The notes beneath the pieces were generated by a model, which saw only the letters and a list, made by a program, of their open reading frames with translations, was not told where the DNA came from and searched no databases. 64,000 nt of DNA from Verpa conica (lineage: Eukaryota; Ascomycota; Pezizomycetes; Pezizales; Morchellaceae). Shown here in pieces: positions 13,963 through 27,395 of the stretch. The position numbers and the translations under genes were made by a program. Location of the stretch: assembly GCA_033030425.1 (NCBI GenBank), contig JAUFSD010000003.1:496001-560000 (forward strand), given 5' to 3'. Every line of letters starts with the position of its first letter. The stretch's first letter is position 1.

Positions 13963-16900
13963 AATGGCAATTACTACCTTTGCACAGGATATGCAAGGGG
14001 GCTATTAATGTTTGCTTTCTCGCTTGTATTCCGTTGATGGAATCTACAGCGGGGGTGAGGTGAGGGCACAGGAGGGGAAGAATCTGCTAAAAAGGGGGTA
14101 GCGGAATGGTATCTGTCAAAGATGCACAAATAAAGACCGATAGAAATGCAGCAAAACACAGCCCTGGGGACTGGATGTTTGCTTTCTGGGGCGAGAAAGA
14201 GAGATGGAGATGATGAAACTGAAGTGAGAAGTGGGTGGAGCAAAGAGAAGAGAGAAGAGGCGGAGAAGGGAGAGGAGGACGAGGAGTTGTTAAAAAGAAA
14301 TGAACGAGGGTAGGCTCCCGTAACGTGAAGGGGTGAAACAGACTGCGGGCCTACCTACACTGCACTACTGCACTTGCCTCGAGCTGGCTCGCCGCAAGAG
14401 CCATACATACCTACTACGGCCACCCTGACCCTTTTCTGATTTTTTTTCCACCTTTGTATGATATTATGGGGCCGCTGTGTTTTCTGGTTGGCCTGTCCCC
14501 GCCAGCAATTCAGGTGGTAGCTGACGCCCGCTGCTATATCGGGTTAGAGCACTACTCCTTCCTCTATGCGCGTGCAGCAGTAGTCTTCCAGAACAGCGTT
14601 GTGGCTGCAAAGTGACCCTGGAGGTGCTAATCAGGGGGGTGGTGGTCCCTCCTGTGTGGCACGGTGGCAGTGAAAGCGTTCAACACCGCAACTGGAATTT
14701 CTCCTGCATTAAAGGCGGTAGAGTCTATTGCACGCACCCCACGCGGGACAACTTCTTTGGGCGTAGGGACTACTAGTTACGGTGAGTGCACTAAGAATAG
14801 GTCGAGGGCACACATCCACGCCACAGCTCCCTCCGGCCATCCACTGCTAGCGATTCGATTTTGTATCTGACTGCCAAGAGACGATTTCTGGACGTTATTT
14901 CTCGTCTCAGCCGCACTCGCCTGTTGGATGTAGCACAACAACCCGGAGAAATTCGTCCCAGCCTCTCGGTGGATGTCATGTATCCCGAATCTTTGTCTCC
15001 TCGATTAAGAGCTTAACGAAACCCCTACCGAAGAGCAAACAAACAAACGTGGGTATAATATATCTTTACGGTAAAACTTCTCTCATTAATGCGGGGTACC
15101 TATTCATACAAAGAATTCAATACATAATGTCTAAAAGCTAGTTTAAAGGCACAGCACCTACATTTTTGTTGCAAACAGCTCAGCCTTACTTTCACCTGCC
15201 CTCGATAAGGTCTAATGTGGTAAGTGCATAGTCGAGAGGGCTGCTAGATCACCTCAGCTGCTCGTGCCACGGTTTCCTACATATAACCTAAAGCTAGATC
15301 ACGATCACAGCTCATGACTCAGCCCCACTTCAACTTATCTTTGTTAATAATTTGGAGTTTTTTTCCTTTAAAGGATCTTAAACTCGGCAAATGCTATGCT
15401 GCAGCCTCCCATGGTAGAGTCAACCCCCCTTGGATGCACTTTATACCAAGACCAACCCTGGTAAGCCAGTGGTTCTTATTATACCCTCCCCCTCTCTCTC
15501 GCTATTCCTTCTCGCTATTCTTTCTAGCTCATAGCCTCCGCAAAAAAACTCTAATCCAAATCTTATCACTTTAGGCTGACTATACTGGTACCCCCGTTCC
15601 CACGGAATACATAGAAAAATTCACTAGGTAGGGCGATTTCTTAACTTTCATATCGAGGGCGAGACAGATGCATGCAACCCCCCCCCGCCGCGCAGGACCT
15701 AAATTTCACCCCGCAGCTAGACAGCTGCCCGTCTGACACTTCACGCAAAACTGGCTTTATCGGCTCGGCCCACCAATTGCACAACAGTGAACTTGACAAA
15801 TCTCGCTTTCGGGTTCTTTCTTCCTAGAGTGCCTTGATAAAACCTCAAGCATGATCAGGAATGCAAAGCGCATCGCCGCTCTCACAATTCTAACGAATGA
15901 TAGCCCTAAAAAAATAAAAAATAAAAGTACCCCAGCGATGCGCTTCTACCCAACTGGCGCCTAACTGCAGATAAACAACATGGCGCATTTTCTTTTCTTA
16001 TACAGCACCTGACTTTTCCAAAAGTACTAACCTCAGCTGAGGATCACAATCGACATCCAGCTTACCCAAACAGAATTCGGCTACGGCTAAGCGAAGAACA
16101 GTCAGCCTTATATATTCATCTCACTATTAGTGGAAAAATAAAATGTTTGCTGCTTATATTATATTATGGTGCTAAGCTTTCCAACTGGTGCTTAGTATGT
16201 ATGGGCAGGGCAAAATAAAAGTGGATTTAGCCTACACCACACAAGATAAGGCTGAGTTTTTGTACCCCTAGCGGGATCGAGCTGGGTCCTGCGCTATGGT
16301 GCACCTACGAAAGGGCAGAAAGTCAATTCTTGAACTTTCTATTTCTGCGCCGTCATCTCGAGAAGCCCTCTGTCCCGTTGGCGACTACATGTACAAGCCC
16401 TACTACACTTTTATTAGGACCCCTAACCCCATGTGCTGGCCAAAATTAATATAACGGAAGTAAGTGTGGCTTACCAATATTCATACATATCTTCGCCCTA
16501 CCCAGCCAAGCCCCAGCGACTCATAAGAGCCGCAAGTTCAGATCTCGAGTGACAGTTGGTGAGTTAATATCAAGCTTCACTACACTCCATATATGGTTTT
16601 TTAAGCCGCAAGTTGAATCAGATTCCCTGCAGCTCAAGCAGGCTGCACTAACTGCCGTGCTTCATTTATGTTTAAGCCAGAAGAAGCTGGCTGGGCTTGT
16701 ACCGGGACCAAATGCTGGCGCGGCCCGAGAGCAACCTTGATTCGACTTCACCGATATTAACAGCGTACACGGACCCCCCGGACCGACCTCGGGAACCCCC
16801 ATTCAGAATTTAGCCCGGTACCCAACCGTTGCCAAAGAGACCGGGGTTGAACTGGAAACGGTAAATTCATCGGTGTCTGTGCATGGCGGTATTGCGTAAG

Positions 16901-18469
16901 TGGGACTTGTCTCGAGACTCAGGGGAGGAGAAACAGTAATATTAAACCTTTTCTATACGATGTTTTCCCGTGTATTACTTTACAATACCACCATGTCTCA
17001 CAAAACACCATGATTGCTAAAGTACTACCACACTTTTCCTTATTTGCTATGAAAATGTGGTTTTTACACATAGTACATACTGAGGCACTGTAACGGCGGC
17101 CAAGGTATTTCTAATTTTAATATATAGTCAGCGCGTACCTGCGGAGGGAGCCTATGGATACAAAGACGGGTAAGTCTTGAGCTAAGGTACAGGTGACTCG
17201 TCAGGTTAACAAAACAACTCAACAGCATGCATATGTAGTGGCCATGTAGGTCCGTTATAAAAACCTAGGCACTCTCCTTTATCGCATACGCTCTAGGCCG
17301 CTAAGAATCTTCTCCCTGTATGGTCACACCATAGTTCTCTCTATAGGGCCCTGTCACAGTATTCTCTTGTAGAATAGATTGTGAGATAACCTATTGCTGG
17401 TTGATTCATCGGTTTTGGCTAAAGATTTCACGATGTTTCTAGACATATATTTATAGGGGTTCCAAGCTTGATTGGGATCGGTTTAGAAGAAGCAGCGTCT
17501 ACGAGAGCTCTAGGGGTCTTGGGAAAGAACTATAGAAGCTTAGTGAAGGAAATGGGAATAGGAAGGGAGAACATGAAGACTAGAAATAGACTGTGCCTCC
17601 TCCACCCGTAGACTTCATTCTTCAATATCTTTAGCATCAGGCAAAAGCTTTTAAAAACTATTCTAGGTGTTAGTGAGAAGATTAATTACTTGCTATCTTC
17701 GCAGCCTTTTTATTCATTTTGCACGCCTGGCTATTCTTTGAAGCATTCCCTTATATAGGAAGGCCCGCGTTACAGAGATTCCTGACAAAAATTTCCTCTC
17801 GCTAGCTAGTCTCCAGACCCACTACCCATATCTCAGGATATAAATATATTTGTTAGTGTATAGAATGTACTAGTAGGGGAAAATAAAATATGTACTCTTC
17901 TAAGTATTAAACTGCAACAAGGCTGGAAATAGTATAATATAAAGTAGATATGTAGTTTTGAAGTTTTGTGATATGAAATGGAGAATAGAAAATTGCGAGC
18001 AAAAATACGAACAATCTTCAGTTACACGAGTGAGCCATAGGATTTTCTTATATAATGGGTATTTTTCACAAGACTATATATGGAATATATTTGTACATGT
18101 GTTACTGTAGCCTAAACAATCTATTATACCTGAATATTTTCAAAGAGAAAATAGACTAGCATAGAAGAAAAGAAATATTTCAGATCTTCAGAAAAGAAAA
18201 GTGGGCCATTTGACCCAGTCTCGCCTCCAGGTATAGCTTCTTAGTAAGAGGCGAGAAAATATTATACAGGGGTAGAAAAACAATTTAACCAACCACAGAA
18301 GGGACAGAACGGATCAGGAATCAGAGAAAGTAGTCCTAGGCAAGGGAAGTACTAGGCCTGCACCCAAAGGAAAAATGAACAAATTGGAACAAATCAGGGG
18401 AACAAGAAATAGGCCAGGGATATATACATACAATTTTAGTACGAAGTATCAATCTTCAACTAGTGGTGC
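13963..18469. other. Chitin synthase upstream region and start of gene desert
   Basis: The first 300-400 bp before 13962 is the chitin synthase leader and promoter, purine-rich on the plus strand (about 14200-14290). Beyond about 14.4 kb I see no coding potential, RNA gene or clear repeat. The short open stretches here lack motifs and splice support. Confidence 0.5.
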
Positions 18470-19421
18470 CAGCCTTGCCTTTAGCTCTTATAGTTCAAAC
18501 CATTTTTTACCAAAGGACTGGAAATAAATTGCGACAATCGCATCATGACCAGGAGGAAATTCAGACTCGAATACTGGAGCACCTATATTTCTCCACGCAT
18601 ATTTGCCAAGATCGACTGGCGGAAGTATTGGCGTAGTAATTTGGGAGAGATGCGGTTAGGGTCTTGGGATCCCAACATTGTCGTACAAGGACTTTTCCAT
18701 CGAGACTATTGGCTCTTTGGTTCCCAAACTCTATAATTTTGTATCCTGACTTTATTTCAGGAATGTATTAGCGAAAGTTGTTTACTCTACAAAAACATGG
18801 TTTCAGCTGACGTCAACATTCACAGAAATCATATACTGACCAAATAAAGTATGTAGGTCTGCACGAAGAAAGAGCCCGTTTTGAACTGAATTAATATGTC
18901 TTGAGGAATCAAGTGACCCCGTTCCCTTAAATATCCATTTTCTGAAGTCCTGGGAAATAGAGGGGTCCGTCCCCGTGGACCACTACCATTAGTATTTGGG
19001 ATTCTGAAAATGCACTGCTCCTCAGTTAAGCTAATTTCGGGGATTGGGGCCCGGTATGTCTACCACTGCTGTCAGCCATGAAGTTAAAAGATGGGAGGTC
19101 ATCTGACCCTTGTCTAAAATAATGTAATTGCAAACTTTCAAAGGGTGATTGTTGGGACTAATTGCTTCACCGACAGCTTGACCAGGCGTCCAACCGGGGA
19201 GAATGGCATATACCCTAAACTCTCGTGATACCCTGAGGACGACTCTAAGCATCTCTATAAACCCGGTACTTGCTATATATAACAGTAGAACCTTATTAGA
19301 ATTACTACCACAGTAAAGTATAGCGTTTGTTTATACCAGTAATGCATAAGAGAAGACTACCTGAAAGTTTGCCACCAGTATGGTCAAATATATGAATATT
19401 TCTAAATACTTCACGACCCAT
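18470..19421 (-). pseudogene. Decayed HNH_2-type endonuclease-domain gene
   Basis: Minus-strand fragments in different frames line up, in order, with the fungal HNH_2 (HNH endonuclease) protein family as I remember it. An ATG at 19421 opens MGREVFRNIHIFDHTGGKLS. Then FRVYAILPGWTPGQAVGE, ISPNNHPLKVCNYII and LDKGQ lie within 19031-19252. Next is SVQNGLFLRADLHTLFGQY with MISVNVD (about 18805-18895). YKIIEFGNQ, SLDGKVLVRQCWDP (about 18640-18740), LLRQYFRQSILANMRG (about 18583-18640) and GAPVFESEFPPGHD (about 18540-18582) follow. The pieces are separated by frameshifts and stops. The histidine-bearing catalytic core expected between 18900 and 19030 is not recognisable. It therefore looks inactive. 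The order and spacing make chance unlikely, but the family call is from memory. Confidence 0.65.
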
Positions 19422-20503
19422 GTTGTAGATGCCTCGGCCTTTACCAAACAGGAATAATGTCTTAGTTTGGCTTAGAGTGATGGTTAAAAGCCTTTCTATT
19501 GGATCGAGAGGAATTTTGTAGCTGATGAAGGATAGGGAATGGAGACACCAAACCACGCCAAAAGTACCGCCAAGCCCTAGCTAAGTAAAATGTATGGAAG
19601 TTTAGGGAACCGAGAACGCCTACGCATAACATAACATAGCATATGCACATGTAAGAATATGAATAAATCAAGTAGATAGGGTATAAAATAATCTAATAAC
19701 ACGCTTGAGTAAATTCCCTACATACCGAACATATTGTTGGTGTAGGTAGTATATGAAGCTCTATATATACACTATTCCCATTTTAGTCGAGTATCAGTTT
19801 CGTCATGCATTTTTGGGAATTAGGCTACATGTATTCTTAGCCCTAAACCCGCCCATACTACGGGTAAGTAGTGTGGAGAATAACGCTGATCGAGTGGGTT
19901 GGCTTAATTATAATTATGGTAAGAGCCTTCATCTGCTTGTGTGATAGAGCTCATTGGATAATAGAAAGGTGTAGCGATATATATATGTATAAGAAAGATT
20001 CCTCGCCTTCCGGTAAATACCAAGGGAGTAACTAGGATAGTAGAAATAGGTCATTCTGCATTTTCATATTATATGGGTAGGGTTTATATAGGTTATAAAT
20101 GACCCTGATCACCGGTAAGTTTTCAAATCTAGCTGTTGGTTTCTATGATTCTATAGTAATTCATGGGGATTTCAGTAGCACACCGCACCTAGAACAACCC
20201 GAGCCCTTATAAATGGAGCTAAAGCGTCACAGATAGATATAGTATAGGCTCATATATTTGATATAAGCGCTATTTTTTGATCACCATGAGAACGGGTGAC
20301 GGGGGTGAGTATCAGTATGAACGACTAAGCCCTAGTATAGTAAGAAAGAATCCGTGGAGTCACCCTCTTCAATGCATTTCTCTCGAATCTAAAAGACCCT
20401 TAATTTAAACTTCGTGAAGTTTTAATTGACCAAACCCCCTGGGCATAAGTCTTGCATGATGAATACCCCATGGGGGAAGTTGCACTTGGGATGTTATAAT
20501 CTA
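19422..20503. other. Gene desert, no gene recognised
   Basis: The frame upstream of the HNH relic stays open to about 19580 but shows no domain. The rest holds only AT-rich sequence. Confidence 0.45.
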
Positions 20504-20691
20504 CCCGCCAAAAATAAAGTCTGACGAACGATTATGCACCAGTACATAATTACACAAACAGAAATTGGGAAACTGCCAAAAATCATGTCTAAATACCTCA
20601 GTGCCAATAGGGATAATAATTATAATGCTTAGTTATTTTCTTGTATGTACTGGTACATAATCAATCGTCAGACTTTATTTTTGGGCGAGTA
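20502..20691. mobile_element. MITE-like element with TA target duplication
   Basis: An inverted repeat frames 20504-20689. The left end reads cccgccaaaaataaagtctg and the right end, reversed, reads ctcgcccaaaaataaagtct. The arms match over about 45 bp with a few mismatches and one indel, extending into the shared block accagtacata. Both ends are flanked by TA (20502-20503 and 20690-20691), as expected for Tc1/mariner-type insertion. The interior (about 90 bp) has no coding capacity, so it is a non-autonomous element. Confidence 0.8.
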
Positions 20692-23686
20692 GGCCATAGA
20701 TTCTATAGCTATATATATACATGTATATTGCAGTTTGTTAGCTTATATTATCGAAATAATATATTTTCAACTCTAACTCTCTCAGTTAGAAACCAGAGAC
20801 CCTAACCTGTGGTAGGAATAAACAATCAATTAGCTAGACGTAGTAAAGTTTTATAATACTCACAATATATCACTCGCACAGCCTCTTCCTCAATCAGCAC
20901 AACCAAAAAAAATATCATTTGTAGGACACAACGCATAGGAATAATCTTGTATCCCTTCTTTAGTGTTTTTACTTGTTTAAGCTGGACTTACTTTTGCCTT
21001 AGTTCATTATTAGCACTATCATTATATTTTTAGCTAGTGTAAGCTACTCCATACACAGGACGTTAACAGTCAAGTTTCTACGCAGGGTTCTGAAAACTTT
21101 CCCTAGAGCTAGTTACGAGTCCTTCTCAGAGAAGAGTAATGTGTTTATTTGGGTTTACCAACATGAATAAATTCTCATATCTTCACTCATTAGCACCCTG
21201 TTACACCCTAGAATATTCTTAATTTTGTACCTGGCGCGGGCTTCCTTATACACATATATAAGAATTCTTAGGGTGTATCTCTATTTTAACAGACGTGAAC
21301 CTTGCATACATGTATGAATGAGGCTGTAGTTTCGTTATAGTTATTGGTACCATAGTTAGAATGGTGAATGTGCCTAATAAATGAGTTTAACAAAAGTAAT
21401 TATTTTTTTAAATTATAATTAAAGAATGATGTTTTTCATTTTGGTGCATCCTCCGCCTAAATATCTCCTAGGGCCCCATAGTTTGGTTTCATAAATACTA
21501 GGGGCCCTAATAATAATTTCCCGCTCATCTAGTAGTAGGGTATCCCTTGTAGGCGCCCGCACGTGCCAGGAAATTCTTGCGAGGTGTATTTTACCACTTG
21601 TAAGAGCCCTAGATAGGTCAATACCCAGTATATTACCTATATTGAACCCACGGGGCAAAGAAAGGAAGGAAGAGCAACTCTATCCCTATAGTGATCTTCC
21701 TGGATCGTTTAATCAATTGGAAACTTAGAATATGTAGCATGTCGGCTCAGTATTTTACCAAACTGGCGACGCGACCCAGAAATTTTGTTTCCCTACATTT
21801 GCACCCCACGATAGTACTTGATAGAGTCTTCCCTGGGCCCTACGATCCTCCTTATTACAACCTTATACATGTCTAGCCCGTGTATCCGGCAGATCGTTCA
21901 TTTATTTCGCCAGACCGGCGAGAATTCTCTCTGGGACCACGGAAAGAATACCGGGTTCCCCTCTCTGTCTACAGCAGTTAGTAATTGCCTTCCCGATAAG
22001 CGGTCATATCGTAAGCTCTGGTTAAGGGATTTCATTATATCGGGAATCGTGTTGAAACTCACTCCTTAGTGTAACTTCTTTCATCCTCGTACCTGTCGAT
22101 CACGTTTTGCCAAAAAAAAACGCGTACCTGGGATTCCCTCTTTCTAGGCCCTCAAACTTATGATTTGTCCACAAAGGAGCTCAGCCGTTGCGTTGTCACT
22201 TATCAAGCTTTCGGGCCCATGGTTCATGAAGGGAAGTTCTGCCGTTAGCCGCACCTGAAACAACACGGGATCCAAGCCAATCCTTGCCCGGCCGTTTGAT
22301 CCTCCCTACGAGAAATTTTTTTCCCAAAGAATAAGGAAGGTGGGTATTACAAGGGTGTACACCCTTTTCAGTACTACTGGACCTCCCATATTTAGTAGTG
22401 TTGCACAACAGTTCGTGTTGTTGTTCATTTTGCTGATGTTGTGAAAGGCGGGTGTTTCTTCCCTTTCCGACTTTTCAGCCCCTCCTGGGGAATACACCGC
22501 GTCCGGCCAGGCGCGTTTATTTAACCTATCGCTATCAAGATTTTTTGGCTGTGCCACGATGTATGTACATTTTTTTCCAGCTATGGAGCTATATCGGGAT
22601 ACTCTTAATTACTCTATAGTACGTGCTATGGTAGATCACAAGTCATCACTCGGCTTATGCCAGCCTACGCACCATAAGGGGCGCGGCGCCTGGCTTAATT
22701 AGACCACTCAGGAGAAAAACTGGTTAATATCTAGCACCTGCCAAACATATAATTTGTCAATCTATTAACTACAACCTTATTACATAGTTTCGTGAGCTTT
22801 TAAGCTTCGATGGGCCCGAAGTCAAGGCTAGGTCTCAGCAACGCGCTCTAGTCTGCGATAAGCCTCATATGAGCGAGTGATATCCTATGTTACTTCTCCT
22901 TACCACCATCAAGCTCGTCACCCATTCTAGTATAAATTATGGTAGATGAATCGAATGTTGTCTCATTAATTAAGTACAGTAGTATCTATAACAGGCAAAA
23001 ACATAGGCCCTATACCAACGGCCGCGACCCCATATATATATCACCTCTAAGACGGCTTAAAGTAAGGTTGTTGAGTCATGTTGGAGATAAGTAATCTCTA
23101 ATCTCAAGCTAAAGTCATAATCCATAATCCATAATCCTTGACTCCATACATACCTAATCTGGGGCTGTACATGTAGTTATGCAGGAACCCAGAGAGGACA
23201 CTTGTACTTTTTTCTAGTAATTGAACCCAAGTATGGTACCACCTATTATAGTGGGTGACTATGTGGGAGTTCTGGGGATTGGGCTCCTTAACCTTTCTTA
23301 ATCTTACTGGATGGTATGTTATCTTCTTCACTCATGTAATACCGTAGGTACTCGATAATTCGCTATCTCCGTTGTGTGGCTTATTAAATCCGGACCAGAG
23401 AGAGTCAAGCTTGGCTTTACAGTTACAGCTTAGTGACACCTACTTAACGAATAATATTGACTTGGACCAGCGAGCCCACCACTCACAGGAGGTCTTTCAA
23501 CCCTATACCACTGCTAAGCTTCTGTCTGGTCCGGAATTAACAAGCCACAGTACGGAGATAGCGAATTTATCGAGTAGCTACGGTATTGTGGTATCCACCA
23601 GGTGCCAAGCCTTGACGGGCTAGTCAAGAAGTGGCTGGAGCATGTAATATACTTTCTGGAAAGAGGTGTTGTGGCGGAGCTACATG
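20692..23686. other. Gene desert between two MITE-like elements
   Basis: No coding, RNA or repeat feature recognised. Open stretches at 21419-21658 (minus) and 21818-22069 (plus) have no known motif and no context supporting a gene. Confidence 0.45.
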
Positions 23687-23840
23687 TACAGCCAACGGTA
23701 AAAAAGATCGAGAAACACGAGACACGAGAATCAGCATTCTTATTCGTTCTTTAGGTTTTTGGCAAAGATTCTAGTGTGTAATGGCCGTAAGATTCCATTA
23801 ACAGATCCTGATTTCTCGATCTTTTTTGCCGTACGCTGTA
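23687..23840. mobile_element. MITE-like element, 150 bp, TA-flanked
   Basis: The ends at 23689 and 23838 are inverted repeats of about 28 bp. Reading inward from the flanking TA, both begin cagc, then two variable bases, then acgg, one variable base and aaaaaagatcgagaaa. TA flanks both sides (23687-23688 and 23839-23840). There is no coding capacity. The terminal sequence differs from the elements at 20.5 kb and 56.1 kb, so it is a separate family of the same general type. Confidence 0.75.
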
Positions 23841-26800
23841 GTTACTACCTATATAGGTCTACCAGCTAGAGTTACAACAAATTTTGTCTTAAAAGTCAGA
23901 TTGAGTGTCTAATCACGGGGATATCAAGTAAGCCTCGACACTTCCAATGTCATCACCTCTATAAAGCGATACCGGGAGATCCGGATAGCATCTAAGTAAA
24001 TTGAATGCCTGAATACTACAATGACGGGATAAGAGTCTAACAACTTAAAGATCAATATTTAATAGATTAAGACGAAAGGTGACTAACTACAGGATACCCG
24101 CTAGCTGTCCTATTTCACACCAACTGACGGCACCAGTGTAGCCATAATGAACTTCTGTCCTGCCGCCGCTCTGGATATAAATAGTAAGAAAGTTAGAAGC
24201 CCTGGGGGGCAAACAAGTTCTCTGGGAGAAGAGGTCTTCCAAGTGGAAACGCGGCAAGAAGAATCCTTAACCGCGAACATGAGTAGAAATAGGGAGGTGA
24301 AGTGCTATTAGGGATGAACGGTCTGCTATAGATGATAATTATGATCACTACTAAGGAAATAGAATACAGGGTATAAGGAAAGATGAAGTCCAACGGGAAA
24401 ATTTCCTAGGAGACTTGGAGAGAGACCTTCTAAGGACCTAAACCAGTAGTTGTGTTTGTGCGTGTAGTAATAATGCTTAGCGGTGGTAAAAGCTAAGGAG
24501 GAATTAAACTATATACAGCCAAACCCGACTACTTTTAGATGAGATCAATCCCGGCATACTGTTACCCAAATACAGCTAGTAATATTTAGCGGCCGTGTTC
24601 ATCTACAGTACTCATTTCGCATGGGTGCACACGTGTAGGTGTTCTTACAGGTGCATTGGTGGGGTATATAGGAATTATCTAATATGTAGATTTTTTCCCT
24701 TCTAAGAAATAGTGGAATTTCCGATGTACGTATAGATGCATATACTATAGAATAGGAAGGGTATCCTGTTTATTAGACTAGGTACGCTGGTGATTGCTAA
24801 GTGCTAGGACCACATATAATAATTATCCTAAGAGATATTCCTCTACTAGATAGCTTGAGCATGGGCTGGTACTTACAACTACTAGTACACACTTAAATGG
24901 AAATTGTCAATAATAGACCTAGGCACTTGTAAGGCTATAGAAATATTATACGTCCTAGTCTTACTCTTAAGTGGAGAGAGTCCGAGAGAAGATATATATA
25001 TGTAGTAAACGCCATGGCGCTAGAGAATCCGGAACTTGGATCGGGGGCTTCTAGAACCCGCCCGAGCAGTATATATATATACGGGGCACAATCACACTAG
25101 GCGTTCTCTAAGAATATCAGGATACGAAAAAAAAACGTGCTGCTCTACTGATCTAATCTTGGGTCCTAAAGGCTAATTAATTTTATCCATCCGAGCTATG
25201 CCACAATGTACAACGCCTGCGACCTGCTGACATCGATTTCGATCATGGCTGGCGCTGGGATATGTAGATGCAAGAAAGTAAGAAAGAGGGGGGTGACAGC
25301 CTCTTCATTTAAAAAACAAAGGAGATCTGCACAGCCGCTGCCGTTTTTTCTCCAACCAACGCATAAATTTACAGGAGGCCGGACCGTGTGTGCGAGGGTT
25401 TTTTAATATTTCAGAGGGTCACATGATCGGCTAGCCCCAAGCCCTAATTAGAATTTATGTATGTAACTAATCATGCATACCACCCGTTAAGGCTGACCTC
25501 GCGATCAAGACATCCGGGGAACGACGGAAAATTAGGCTTATTAAACCGTGCGATCGCTGGCCAGTGAAAGGTGGAAAAAGGCGGAAGATGAACGCCATAT
25601 ACCTGTCGCTCGTGCATCTGCCGCATGAAATCCGAAATGCACGCTAAGGTGGGGTAGGTGATTACCCGCTTATTGAAAGGCAGTAATCTACACTGGTAAT
25701 CTCTCGAAAACGTACCGTAAACAGTGGGACGACTTACGCGGTGGGACGCGGGAGGGGGAAAAAAGAATGGAGTTACTCTATACTTCTTTCAGGTATGACA
25801 TAGGGAGTTGTTTCTGTTGGTTTTTTAAGGGGCTATTTTTGATTGTTGTGCTGCCGTTTAAGACGCTTATAAACTTTGGTTGAGGCCTTCTAGTATGGAA
25901 CCACGCGTATATAGCGTTAATCCTTTGTTTGCATCATAATTCTGAGGCGTTCCGGATTTATAGCGCTTGGGCCAAGTTTGTATTATATGTACTCAATCTC
26001 GGGACTTGGAGCACGGCTTTTATCTCGATGGGGCCGGATGTGGGGAGAGGGATCCCGTTCGAAAACCCCCAATAACCTCGATTCTGATTATCGTTCGGAC
26101 ATTCAAGTGCTCCTAGCTCCAAGTTATCTCTGGAGGGGTACTAGGGGAAATTGGGTTGTTGTAGTATTTTACGATGACCATAATGATCCAAAGATAGGCT
26201 CAACTGAGTGTAAAAATGAGAATTGTGTCTTAAGCTTGGACAAATACACGCGTACCCTGTGAGAACAATACTATCTCTATCCCATTTCTGGCACTACAGA
26301 CATGTTCTGCAGACTTGATACACATTAAGGATCAGACAATTCCCCAGAATATTCTCGAAGTTCTTTCCGAGATCCGTTGAACTCCATCCCTTTGGAGAAT
26401 AACTTGGAGGCTATACTTGCAAATACACATGCTGCTGAGACGGTGGTGATGCTAGGGTTATCTCTACTACTAGTTAGGAACTCTAGACTCCGGAAATCCA
26501 CATTTTCTAGCCAAGCAGTAATATATTGAGCTTGTCCCTGCGTAAGTTTTCTTCCATGGTTGATGGTTGTTTAGCACATGTCTCCACCAGGGGGGTACTA
26601 GATGGTTGTTTCGTGCTGCAGGGCCAAGGCAGTTTTGTATAGATAGCAGTTTTACTCTTAATTCTTCTCGGAATCCGAGGAGATTAATCTCCTAGCACTG
26701 GAAATCTCGTTTCCTTTGTATCGGTACCAGATGAAGAGTATCTGTTGGTGTTGGCTACTTCCCGAGAGAACGACAAGATCTTAGTCAACAAAAGGAAGGA

Positions 26801-27395
26801 TGAGCCACCTGTCAGGAAATGCACTTTACCGCATAAAGACCCAAATTGTCAAATGACAGGCAAAGGATAGTCGCATGGGCGTCAAGCACAGGAAAGCGTG
26901 ATAATTGGGAAGGATTCATCATCAATCTTGCATGAGGCAGGGGTCAGACCTCAATGCCAAGCGAGGCACAGCTTTGAAAAGCAGCAGCGCTTTGGGGGGG
27001 GTGAGCCTCAGCCAGAGAACCGTGCCGCTTTACGCGAATGGGGGGGGGAAATCCCTGCAGGTGGAAACGTGCCCCTGTGTTGGGGTGTTAGGACTTTGGA
27101 GCGAAGGCTGGCTGGCATCTCCGTCTCATCTCGGGGCCAGCGTATGGAGAGGAGAGATGGGGCAGTGGGATGGCCTGGACATAGTGCCACAGAGAGAGAT
27201 GCAGCGGTTGTTTGGCCTGGAGGCACACAGCAAAGTAATGCATTTTAATCTATAGGGACAAGTTTTTTGTTCCCTTCCTTCCATAGATAGAGGCGAGGGT
27301 GTCAGTGTATACCTAGCATACATGTAAGATGGCCGTGTAGGTAGATTATATCCGAAAAGAGAGGATTCCCTTTCCCCAGTCCGCCCTCTCGTCCA
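23841..27395. other. Gene desert up to the OPY2 leader
   Basis: No gene recognised. A G-rich segment (26890-27250) is open in two plus-strand frames and one minus-strand frame at once, which is what skewed base composition produces, so it was not called. Confidence 0.5.

Noticed and set aside
26898..27255. Overlapping open stretches of 116 codons in two plus-strand frames
   Set aside because: Three frames are open at once in a G-rich segment with no motifs, which base skew explains.
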